Shown: positions 7,809-12,820 of the stretch, piece by piece
Numbering within the stretch: position 1 is the first letter of the stretch
Layout: every line of letters starts with the position of its first letter
Assembly (NCBI GenBank): GCA_023392395.1
Contig: JAEVZE010000309.1
Span: 1-12,820 of the forward strand
Reading direction: 5' to 3'
DNA length: 12,820 nucleotides
From: Bacillota bacterium
Lineage (GTDB): Bacteria; Bacillota; Clostridia; Christensenellales; Aristaeellaceae
Program-made: the position numbers and the translations under genes
Notes under the pieces: model-generated
Told to the model about the DNA's origin: nothing
Databases searched by the model: none
The model's input: only the letters and a program-made list of their open reading frames with translations

Positions 7809-7837
7809 ATTGTATCATTTTGACGCCTGAGCGTCAA
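7809..7837 (-). promoter_or_regulatory. trpS promoter with an inverted repeat over the -35/spacer
   Basis: On the minus strand TTGACG (7837-7832), a 17-bp spacer and TACAAT (7814-7809) make a good sigma-A-like promoter. A perfect inverted repeat TGACGC-n4-GCGTCA (7821-7836) covers the -35 and the first part of the spacer and could be an operator. The whole promoter overlaps the stop region of the upstream gene. Confidence 0.7.
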
Positions 7838-8426
7838 CGGGCGTGGTGGTTCCCTTGGGCTTTTCACCAGTTCCCCTGGCCTTTTCGTCATTTCCTTTGG
7901 CCTTTTCGTCGATGATGGCCATGATCCGGTCGGCGATCAGCCGGTCCGCCCCGGCGCGCAGCGCGAAGTGGGTGGCCAACCGGTACAGCGACTGGCTGTC
8001 GGAGGGCCAGTCCGCCTTCAAATGTTCAAGCAGTTGCGCTTCCTCCAGAAACGCCTCCCGCTGCGCCTCTTGAAACTGGTTGTAGCGCCCCGCGTCCAAG
8101 CTCGCGCCGTCCCGCTCGATCAGCCGCTTCACCGATTCGATGGGCAGCACCCGCTTGAGCGTGCAGGCCATCGTGAGCGAAGCCAGGTGCGTCCGCGCGT
8201 ATTTTTTCCGCTCCGGCCTTGGAACAAACCCGGCCTTCACATAATTGTTGATGATCGACGGTGTGATCAGGTTCTCCGCGGGCAAATCCTGAAAGGGCGA
8301 AAGTTGCCGCTTCAGGTAGGTGATCACTTGGTCCATATACAGCTCCAGGTCGGGCATTTCCTCCCACCTCGCGCCCTGGAAGCCGCGTAGAAACTCAATC
8401 AGTTCGTCCAATGAACGGTTCTGCAT
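7815..8426 (-). CDS. DUF1836 domain protein, MerR-like putative regulator
   Basis: A 203-residue protein resembling the DUF1836 family of Bacillota. The segment LITPSIINNYVKAGFVPRPE, followed by KKYARTHLASLTMACTLKRV, resembles a MerR-like winged helix and family core. The C-terminus is low complexity: three tandem heptads, DEKAKGN, DEKARGT and GEKPKGT, encoded by three imperfect 21-nt repeats, then TTPVDAQASK. I place the start at 8426 (MQNRSLDE), which has AAGGGG 8 nt upstream. An in-frame ATG at 8456 overlaps the predicted -10 box and lacks a ribosome binding site. The gene is divergent from the SGNH hydrolase gene and precedes trpS. Family members are uncharacterised, so regulation is inferred from the fold. 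Confidence 0.82.
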   Translation of the reverse strand: MQNRSLDELIEFLRGFQGARWEEMPDLELYMDQVITYLKRQLSPFQDLPAENLITPSIINNYVKAGFVPRPERKKYARTHLASLTMACTLKRVLPIESVKRLIERDGASLDAGRYNQFQEAQREAFLEEAQLLEHLKADWPSDSQSLYRLATHFALRAGADRLIADRIMAIIDEKAKGNDEKARGTGEKPKGTTTPVDAQASK

Positions 8427-8451
8427 CTGATGCGCCCCTTTCCCCGGGAGC

Positions 8452-8480
8452 ATCATAGCATTGGATTATAAAAACGTCAA
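8452..8480 (-). promoter_or_regulatory. Promoter of the DUF1836 gene
   Basis: On the minus strand TTGACG (8480-8475), 17-bp spacer and TATGAT (8457-8452). The -10 covers the more upstream in-frame ATG, which supports translation from 8426. Confidence 0.7.
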
Positions 8481-8489
8481 GATATCTTG
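8478..8489. promoter_or_regulatory. 12-bp palindrome between divergent promoters (putative operator)
   Basis: CAAGATATCTTG is a perfect palindrome. It overlaps the -35 of the DUF1836 promoter and lies 11 bp before the -35 of the SGNH promoter, where a bound repressor could act on both. The DUF1836 product is a natural candidate binder, but this is inference. Confidence 0.45.
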
Positions 8490-8500
8490 CGAGTTCAGGC

Positions 8501-8529
8501 TTGACACGTTCTCTATGGCGGTCTATAAT
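8501..8529 (+). promoter_or_regulatory. Consensus promoter of the SGNH hydrolase gene
   Basis: TTGACA at 8501-8506, exactly 17 bp, and TATAAT at 8524-8529: a perfect sigma-A consensus. Transcription should start near 8536, leaving a short leader with GAGGGG 7 nt before the ATG. Confidence 0.92.
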
Positions 8530-8561
8530 GGTTTTGAAAACCAGATGCGAGGGGCGATTTT

Positions 8562-9260
8562 ATGCAGTATGCGGGCATTCAGGTATGGGGCGACTCAGTG
8601 CTCAAGGGTGTGGTGTACGATCCCGCCCGCAGCCGCTATACGCTTTTGAAGGACAGCGCCATCACGATGCTTTCAAACACCTTCCGGGTGCCGTTCGAGA
8701 ACCTGTCCCGGATGGGCCGCACCGCGCCGGAGGCGCTCGCGGCCATGAAGTCCATGGACCCGGATGCCTTCCGGGACAAACTTGTGGTCATCGAGTACGG
8801 CGGTAATGATTGCGACTTCAACTGGGCGGCGGTGGCCAACGCGCCCGACGCGCCCCACATCCCCCACACGCCGGTGGAGCAGTTCACCACCTCCCTGAAG
8901 GAAATGGCCAACCATGTGCGCGAAATGGGCGGAACGCCGCTGTTGTGCACTCTGCCGCCGCTGGACCCCAGGCGCTACCTGAAATGGATCGTCAAGGACG
9001 GGCTGGACGAAAACCGCATCCTGTCCTTTCTGGGCGTGCCGGAGCGCATCTACCGCTGGCAGGAGTACTACTCCTCAATGGTTCTGAAGGTGGCGTCGGA
9101 GGTCAACTGTCGCTGGCTGCCCCTCCGGGAAGCGTTTCTCTCCGCGGTACGCGGCGAGGATGTATTATGCGTGGACGGCATCCACCCCAACGACCAGGGC
9201 CACAAGCTGATCTATGACGCAGCGGTGGCGTTTGAAAAGCAGCACCCCATCAACGAATGA
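8562..9260 (+). CDS. SGNH/GDSL-family hydrolase (putative esterase)
   Basis: A 232-residue cytoplasmic-looking hydrolase with no signal peptide. The SGNH blocks are visible: VWGDSVLKG with nucleophile S12, a probable block II around MGRTAPEAL (51-59), IEYGGNDCDFNW with GGND at 80-83, and VDGIHPNDQGH with D205 and H208. These are the residues expected of an acyl-ester or acetyl-ester hydrolase; the substrate cannot be read from the sequence. The start at 8562 follows GAGGGG by 7 nt. A consensus promoter drives it, so expression may be high unless repressed at the shared upstream palindrome. A hairpin follows the stop. Confidence 0.92.
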   Translation: MQYAGIQVWGDSVLKGVVYDPARSRYTLLKDSAITMLSNTFRVPFENLSRMGRTAPEALAAMKSMDPDAFRDKLVVIEYGGNDCDFNWAAVANAPDAPHIPHTPVEQFTTSLKEMANHVREMGGTPLLCTLPPLDPRRYLKWIVKDGLDENRILSFLGVPERIYRWQEYYSSMVLKVASEVNCRWLPLREAFLSAVRGEDVLCVDGIHPNDQGHKLIYDAAVAFEKQHPINE

Positions 9261-9273
9261 TTAAAAGCCGGTC

Positions 9274-9302
9274 TTGCAAATGTAGACACCCTCGCGTATA
9301 CT
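9274..9302 (+). promoter_or_regulatory. Promoter upstream of the structured element and udk
   Basis: TTGCAA at 9274-9279, 17-bp spacer and TATACT at 9297-9302. The predicted start near 9309 lies about 14 nt before hairpin 1 of the element at 9323. Transcripts would contain the whole element followed by the udk coding region, unless processed or terminated. Confidence 0.7.
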
Positions 9303-9319
9303 GTTGCGCGGGGGTGTTT
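9286..9319 (+). terminator. Terminator-like hairpin after the SGNH gene, overlapping a promoter
   Basis: ACACCC-T-CGCG pairs with CGCG-G-GGGTGT (11 bp with one wobble) around a 10-nt loop, followed by TTT. The loop is the -10 box of the promoter at 9274-9302, so one sequence may end the SGNH transcript and start the next. The T tract is short, so termination may be weak. Confidence 0.6.
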
Positions 9320-9322
9320 CTT

Positions 9323-9480
9323 GCGTTGAACCCCCCGAGGACTTTTCAACGCTTAAAAAACTGCGCGAGCCTGAAATTCTGCGTTCTTTCCGGGCGGCTC
9401 GTTGACCAAAGGTATTGTTTCCGCCACCAGTGTACGCTACTTACCGCGGAAACCAGAGCCGACGCGCAGGCCGTCGGTTC
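9323..9480 (+). ncRNA. Four-hairpin structured element, copy A (udk leader)
   Basis: Four hairpins in a row. Hairpin 1 is GCGTTGAA/TTCAACGC (9323-9352). Hairpin 2 is CGAGCC/GGCTCG (9366-9401), with an internal loop between conserved GAGCCTGAAATTCT and TTTCCGGGCGGCTC. Hairpin 3 is GTTTCCGC/GCGGAAAC (9417-9453), with loop sequence CACCAGTGTACGC. Hairpin 4 is GAGCCGACG/CGTCGGTTC (9456-9480), with loop CGCAGGC. The order, loops and joining sequence (TTGACCAAAGGTATT) recur in the minus-sense copy at 12031-12195 with compensating stem changes. It ends 40 nt before the udk start and has a promoter just upstream. It lacks a terminator U tract and any riboswitch, T-box or PyrR motif I know. It may be a 5' leader, an independent RNA or an interspersed element. 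Confidence 0.7.
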
Positions 9481-9520
9481 CGAATAAACCCCGAAGAGAA
9501 ACAGTCTGGAGGGTGTAAGA

Positions 9521-10165
9521 ATGTTGACCATCGGCATATGCGGCGCCAGCGGCAGCGGGAAAACCACGCTGGCCAAGGCGCTGGCGGCGTCCATTGAGGG
9601 AAAATCCACGCTGATCAAGCAGGACTGCTATTACCGGGACCACAGCTACCTTCCGCTGGAGGAGCGGGCCAAGATCAATTATGACGAGCCGGACGCCTTC
9701 GAGCACGACGCGCTGCGGGAGGACCTGCGCGCCCTCAAGTCGGGAAAACCGATCACCCGCAAGGGCTACGACTACACCATGCATCGCCGCTCGGACTCGG
9801 AGGATCTGATCCAACCCTGCGACGTAACGATCATCGAGGGCATCCACGCCTTCTACGATCCGCGCACCCGGGATATGATGGATTTCAAGCTGTTCGTGCA
9901 CGTGGACCCGGACATATGCCTTCTGCGCCGCGTGCAGCGGGACATTCTGGAGCGCGGCCGGGACATCAGCGGCATCGCGCGGCAGTACCTTTCAACCGTC
10001 AAGCCCATGTACGAGCGCTACATCCGCACCTACATCGAATTTGCGGACGTGATCGTAGCCGGCGGCGGCTTGAACAAGAAGATCGTCGACATCCTGGCCT
10101 TCTACATCAACAGCGGCCAGCTTCCGTCCGTGGACGCCCCGTCCGGCGGATCTTTTCTGGTCTAG
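9521..10165 (+). CDS. udk: Uridine kinase (P-loop nucleoside kinase)
   Basis: Phosphorylates uridine (and usually cytidine) to the monophosphate in pyrimidine salvage. The 214-residue protein matches the family in length and shows the P-loop GASGSGKT (8-15), QDCYYRD, NYDEPDAFEHDALREDL, the YDYTMHRR substrate region, VTIIEGIHAFYDP and the arginine-rich lid LLRRVQRDILERGRD. The C-terminal YINSGQLPSVDAPSGGSFLV is not diagnostic. GGAGGG at 9508-9513 lies 7 nt before the ATG. The leader carries the four-hairpin element. A close P-loop kinase with another substrate cannot be fully excluded, but the motifs fit uridine kinase well. Confidence 0.94.
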   Translation: MLTIGICGASGSGKTTLAKALAASIEGKSTLIKQDCYYRDHSYLPLEERAKINYDEPDAFEHDALREDLRALKSGKPITRKGYDYTMHRRSDSEDLIQPCDVTIIEGIHAFYDPRTRDMMDFKLFVHVDPDICLLRRVQRDILERGRDISGIARQYLSTVKPMYERYIRTYIEFADVIVAGGGLNKKIVDILAFYINSGQLPSVDAPSGGSFLV

Positions 10166-10212
10166 GCAAACCGCGGCCAGCATCGCGACCCATCCCATCT
10201 TTTCTTCATGTA

Positions 10213-10244
10213 CGAGCGCCGCTTCCCTCGGGAAGCGGCGCTCG
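10213..10244. other. Perfect 15-bp hairpin between convergent genes
   Basis: CGAGCGCCGCTTCCC and GGGAAGCGGCGCTCG are separated by only TC. It lies between the convergent ends of udk and the secreted-protein gene and could end transcripts from both sides. Neither strand shows a T run after the stem, so classical intrinsic termination is doubtful. Confidence 0.7.
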
Positions 10245-10278
10245 GTTGACAACCCGGCTATTCAAGCTTGCTTCTGGA

Positions 10279-10917
10279 TCAGGCGGGGACAAGCGACTCC
10301 AGCATGGTGCTGGAAACGGTATCAATCGCCGCCATATCCGGATTCAGCGAGGTGTTGATGGTGAAAGTGACGGTGTAGAGGAACTTGTCGGTGCAGTGAT
10401 GCGCCTGCAACATGATGAAGCTCATGCCCGACAACGTATACTGGCCAGCGGTCTCGACAAATTCCTTGTCGCCGACGGTCTCCACCTGCGGTGCGGCAAG
10501 CTCTGTATAGTCTTTGAACATACTCTGGAACTGCTGGACGGCCACCGGGTACATCTGGCTGATGAGGGCATCGCTGGTATACAGCATCGGCACAGCCTGA
10601 TAGGTCAGGTTGGCGTTGACCGCGCCGTCCGCGGACATGAACATGACCATGTCCATCGCTTCGATCTGCGATTTATATGTCTCCAGCACGGAAGGATCCA
10701 TGCCCTCGATCTTCGTTTCGCCGCTGGCGACGGAATCGATCATGGATTGAACGTTCTCCTTGGACAGGAGCGACCAAGTCTCGGGGTAGTCGATGGCATA
10801 CCCGTTGGTCTCGTTTTGATAGGTGGCATACGTAACCTCGGATGCGGCCTCGGCCATCGCGAACACGGGCGCCAGCACCATCAGTACCGCAAGCAGCATG
10901 GAAACCAGTTTCTTCAC
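10279..10917 (-). CDS. Secreted protein of unknown function (PsbP/DUF1795-like)
   Basis: I choose a GTG start at 10917, 8 nt after GGGAGG, giving 212 residues. The longer frame opening at 10983 would add 22 residues ahead of a signal peptide and overlap the predicted promoter. The N-terminus (KK, then LVSMLLAVLMVLAPVFAMAEA) is a classic signal peptide with likely cleavage after AMA or AEA; there is no lipobox cysteine. The mature protein begins with TYATYQNETNGYAIDYPETW, a pattern of PsbP-like or DUF1795-like extracellular proteins (Gly-Tyr-x-Ile-x-Tyr-Pro-x-x-Trp). No catalytic motif is visible. It has its own promoter and is probably monocistronic. The fold assignment is tentative. Confidence 0.8.
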   Translation of the reverse strand: MKKLVSMLLAVLMVLAPVFAMAEAASEVTYATYQNETNGYAIDYPETWSLLSKENVQSMIDSVASGETKIEGMDPSVLETYKSQIEAMDMVMFMSADGAVNANLTYQAVPMLYTSDALISQMYPVAVQQFQSMFKDYTELAAPQVETVGDKEFVETAGQYTLSGMSFIMLQAHHCTDKFLYTVTFTINTSLNPDMAAIDTVSSTMLESLVPA

Positions 10918-10954
10918 AACATCGTCCTCCCAGTATTTTGTTACCCCCTTTATT

Positions 10955-10983
10955 ACCATAACATAATTGGCGAATTTTGGCAA
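10955..10983 (-). promoter_or_regulatory. Promoter of the secreted-protein gene
   Basis: On the minus strand TTGCCA (10983-10978), 17-bp spacer and TATGGT (10960-10955), about 38 nt before the GTG start. Confidence 0.55.
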
Positions 10984-11000
10984 TACAAACGTCGCAATAA

Positions 11001-11035
11001 GTACCGATTTTTTTCAATCCCATGGGAATTCGGTG
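11001..11035. other. Imperfect inverted repeat in the gene-free stretch 10984-11105
   Basis: GTACCGA (11001-11007) faces TCGGTGC (11029-11035) around a T-rich stretch and the palindrome CCCATGGG. Other short inverted arms lie downstream (AAGTT/AACTT near 11057-11076). The stretch has no credible gene, and I cannot align it with the four-hairpin elements. Confidence 0.4.
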
Positions 11036-11105
11036 CGTACTACATGCTCCGGTTCAAGTTGCGTTGCGGGAACTTACGGCTGTCGCTGCTGCAACCTCGC
11101 ACCAT

Positions 11106-11135
11106 AAAAAAGGGCGGCTGCCTGAAGCAGCGCCC
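11106..11135 (-). terminator. Rho-independent terminator of the short-chain dehydrogenase gene
   Basis: On the minus strand GGGCGCTGC and GCAGCCGCCC pair with one bulge around TTCAG, followed by TTTTTT (11111-11106). It lies about 64 nt after the stop codon. Confidence 0.9.
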
Positions 11136-11198
11136 ATTTGGTTTTACAGGGAAATCGCGCCGCCGCTATATAAAGAAATCTCTTAATCCGGCAACGCG

Positions 11199-11951
11199 CT
11201 ATGTCTTGCTGATGTACATCATGAGATTGCTGGGCAGAATCTTCGCCAGCACGCGGTAGACCTTCATCAAGGGCAGCGCGGTGTACACCGCCCGCCCTTT
11301 CTTCGCGGCGATCAGCGACTTTTCAGCCATGAAGTCGGGCTTCACACGGGGCAGCATGTCGAAGGTCTTGCTCTTGATGCCCGCGATCGTAAGGAACTCG
11401 GTGTCCATCGGGCAGGGACAGGCGGCCAGCACCTTAACGCCCTTTTTCTTCATTTCGAACCGGATTGCCTTGGAGAGGCTGGATACGTAGGCCTTGGTCG
11501 AGCAATAGACCGCCATGCGAGGCGTCGGCGCGAAGGCGGCGATGGAGGAGACGTTGACCATCACACTCCCCCGGCCCATGCACTTGAGCGAGATGTTGGC
11601 CACTGCGGTCATGGCGCGCACGTTGACATCCACCATAGCCGTCTGGGTGCGCCAGGAGCCGTCGGCGAAGTCACCCATCCAGCCGATGCCGGCGTTGTTG
11701 ATGAGAAGCGCGATCTGCGCCTTCTCGGCCGCCAGCAGCCTCTGGTATTCGTCAAAGCTGGCGGGGTCGGCCAGATCCAGCGGGATGCAGCGCACGGTCT
11801 TGCCTGGTAAAAGCGCCTTCAGCGCCTCCAGCCGGTCTGCCCTGCGCGCGATCAGCCAGTATTCCTGAATCTCCGGAAAGATCTTGGCCGCGGCCAGCGC
11901 ATAGGCCTTGCCCAACCCCGAGGAAGCCCCGGTGATGACTGCGATGGGCAT
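11199..11951 (-). CDS. Short-chain dehydrogenase/reductase (classical SDR)
   Basis: A 250-residue NAD(P)-dependent oxidoreductase. Motifs are TGASSGLG (7-14) for cofactor binding, NNAG (85-88) and the catalytic set S136, Y149 and K153 (YCSTK). The basic IARRADRL after the second strand suggests NADPH preference. The C-terminal part (RAVYTALPLMKVYRVLAKIL) is hydrophobic and basic, as in SDRs of the DltE/YqjQ-like group that may sit at the membrane. The substrate is unknown. The start at 11951 has AAGGGGG about 8-9 nt upstream; an open frame reaching to 12098 runs through the structured element and is not credible. A terminator follows. The only upstream gene is the YitT gene, with the element between them. 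Confidence 0.93.
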   Translation of the reverse strand: MPIAVITGASSGLGKAYALAAAKIFPEIQEYWLIARRADRLEALKALLPGKTVRCIPLDLADPASFDEYQRLLAAEKAQIALLINNAGIGWMGDFADGSWRTQTAMVDVNVRAMTAVANISLKCMGRGSVMVNVSSIAAFAPTPRMAVYCSTKAYVSSLSKAIRFEMKKKGVKVLAACPCPMDTEFLTIAGIKSKTFDMLPRVKPDFMAEKSLIAAKKGRAVYTALPLMKVYRVLAKILPSNLMMYISKT

Positions 11952-12030
11952 TTTCGTATCCCCCTTCGGCTTTTGTATCCGGTGACGGTTTGTGTTTTGA
12001 CGGTTGCCAAACCCACGCGTCCTATCAAAT

Positions 12031-12195
12031 CGTTCCCGGCGACCCGTGCGCCGGGAACGTGTTTCATTCATCAGTGCAGACACTTGTGAACGAAACAATT
12101 CCTAGGTCAGTGAGCCGCCCGGAAATTCCAAAGAATTTCAGGCTCACGAAGTCCTCTTCCCTTTGCGTTGAAAAGCCCCCGGGGATTTTCAACAC
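12031..12195 (-). ncRNA. Four-hairpin structured element, copy B (between yitT-like and SDR genes)
   Basis: Read on the minus strand, hairpin 1 is GTTGAAAA/TTTTCAAC (12193-12167). Hairpin 2 is GTGAGCC/GGCTCAC enclosing GAAATTC/GAATTTC (12147-12110). Hairpin 3 is GTTTCGTTCA/TGAATGAAAC (12096-12061), with loop sequence CACAAGTGTCTGC. Hairpin 4 is CGTTCCCGGCG/CGCCGGGAACG (12059-12031), with loop CACGGGT. Order, loops and joining sequence (TGACCTAGGAATT) match copy A at 9323-9480. Stem pairs that differ are compensated: C-G to T-A in hairpin 2 and A-T to G-C in hairpin 4. Hairpin 1 starts within 10 nt of the YitT stop. I see no dedicated promoter, so it may be co-transcribed with YitT. Hairpin 4 ends 80 nt before the SDR start. 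Confidence 0.7.
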
Positions 12196-12201
12196 CTTCT
12201 T

Positions 12202-12820
12202 CTAGTGTGCCTGAAACCCTTCCCCCAGCGCTTCGCGCACGTCGGTGGCGATCATGAAGGCGCAGGGGTCGATTCCACTGACCAGGGTCCTCAGGCGCAG
12301 CGTCTCGCGGCGGTTGATCACGCACAAAAGCACCGACCGGTCCTCGCCGGTGTACATGCCCTTCCCGGCCAGGCTGGTCACGCCCCGGTCCATGTTCTTG
12401 AGAATCGCGCCCGCGATTTCGTCCGCCTTGCGGGAAATGATGAAGTAAGCCTTGGCCATGTTCGGGCCTTCCAGCACGCGGTCCAGGACCCGCGCCATGA
12501 TGTATGTGGAGATCAGCGCGAGCAGCGCGCCCTGAACGTCAAACACCACCCCCGCGGCCACAATGACCAGCGCGTCCACAGAAAACACCAGCGCACTGAC
12601 CTTGATCACCTTGACCTTCCGGTGGATCAGCATGCCGAGCATATCGCTGCCGCCGGTGGTGGCGTCGCCCAGCATGATCAGCCCGAACCCCGCGCCCGCG
12701 ACGACGCCACCGAAGATCGCCGCCAGCAGACGGTCATGCGTCAGCGCCCCGAAGGGCAGATAGTCGACCAGCATCGAAAACGCCACCGACGCCAGGAACG
12801 ACCTCAGGCCAAACCGCAAG
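12202..12820 (-). CDS. YitT-family membrane protein, partial (5' end outside window)
   Basis: About 205 residues of a protein normally near 280-290, so the N-terminal membrane helices are missing. The visible membrane part contains LLAAIFGGVVAGAGFGLIML, then GDATTGGSDMLGMLIHRK, the conserved YitT (DUF161) loop, and further helices (VSALVFSVDALVIVAAGVVF, ALLALISTYIMARVLD). The C-terminal soluble DUF2179 domain follows: RGVTSLAGKGMYTGEDRSVL, LLCVINRRET and DPCAFMIATDVREALGEGF. The family is widespread in Bacillota and its function is poorly known; transport is often suggested. The stop is followed within 10 nt by hairpin 1 of copy B. Confidence 0.92.
   Translation of the reverse strand, partial: LRFGLRSFLASVAFSMLVDYLPFGALTHDRLLAAIFGGVVAGAGFGLIMLGDATTGGSDMLGMLIHRKVKVIKVSALVFSVDALVIVAAGVVFDVQGALLALISTYIMARVLDRVLEGPNMAKAYFIISRKADEIAGAILKNMDRGVTSLAGKGMYTGEDRSVLLCVINRRETLRLRTLVSGIDPCAFMIATDVREALGEGFQAH

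Noticed and set aside
9303..9520. PyrR attenuator, T-box or known riboswitch in the udk leader
   Set aside because: No PyrR-loop consensus, no T-box antiterminator sequence and no riboswitch core was seen. Hairpin 4 has no U tract.
9916..11259. Long plus-strand open frame (447 codons) running from inside udk across the secreted-protein gene
   Set aside because: It overlaps two well-supported genes, a hairpin and promoters, and its Arg/His-rich translation resembles no family.
11983..12005. Direct repeat TGACGGTT upstream of the short-chain dehydrogenase
   Set aside because: Two 8-bp copies only 15 bp apart without a convincing promoter nearby; too weak to call an operator.
11952..12098. N-terminal extension of the short-chain dehydrogenase
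   Set aside because: It would run through hairpins 3 and 4 of the element. The Rossmann fold starts at MPIAVITGASSG, which has its own AAGGGGG site.
12165..12195. Hairpin 1 of copy B as an intrinsic terminator of the YitT-family gene
   Set aside because: The only T run lies within the stem, not after it, and the same hairpin recurs in the other copies away from gene ends.

Overview
The window looks like chromosomal DNA from a GC-rich member of the Clostridia (Bacillota). Evidence is the gram-positive style genes (a DUF1836 regulator, a YitT-family membrane protein, an Rrf2 regulator, a bacterial F-type ATP synthase operon in the order I-B-E-F-H-A-G), strong GGAGG-type ribosome binding sites and sigma-A-like promoters with 17-bp spacers. 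A Christensenellales-like lineage is a guess. No phage, IS, CRISPR, rRNA or tRNA was seen.

Layout. 1-4005 (minus): F1Fo ATP synthase operon, read from a small membrane protein (AtpI position) through a, c, b, delta and alpha to a gamma gene cut by the left edge. 4208-4639 (plus): a divergent Rrf2/IscR-type regulator. 4933-5970 (minus): glyceraldehyde-3-phosphate dehydrogenase with a cysteine-rich tail. 6044-8426 (minus): a tyrosine-phosphatase-like protein overlapping trpS, preceded by a DUF1836 regulator. 8562-9260 (plus): an SGNH hydrolase divergent from DUF1836. 9521-10165 (plus): uridine kinase. 10279-10917 (minus): a secreted protein of unknown function. 11199-11951 (minus): a short-chain dehydrogenase. 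12202-12820 (minus): a YitT-family protein cut by the right edge. No gene-free stretch exceeds 300 bases.

The main unexplained signal is a non-coding element of about 160 nt with four consecutive hairpins. One full copy lies at 9323-9480 (plus, in front of udk). A second lies at 12031-12195 (minus, between the YitT and dehydrogenase genes). A more diverged relative, recognisable mainly in its first two hairpins, lies at 4779-4871 (minus sense). The two full copies share loop and joining sequences while several stem pairs change on both sides, which points to selection on RNA structure. The udk copy has its own promoter immediately upstream. I recognise no known riboswitch, T-box or PyrR signature in it. 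Other oddities are an ATP synthase delta subunit reduced to its C-terminal domain, a CGCGCGCC tail on GAPDH, and an apparently leaderless start for the ATP synthase operon.
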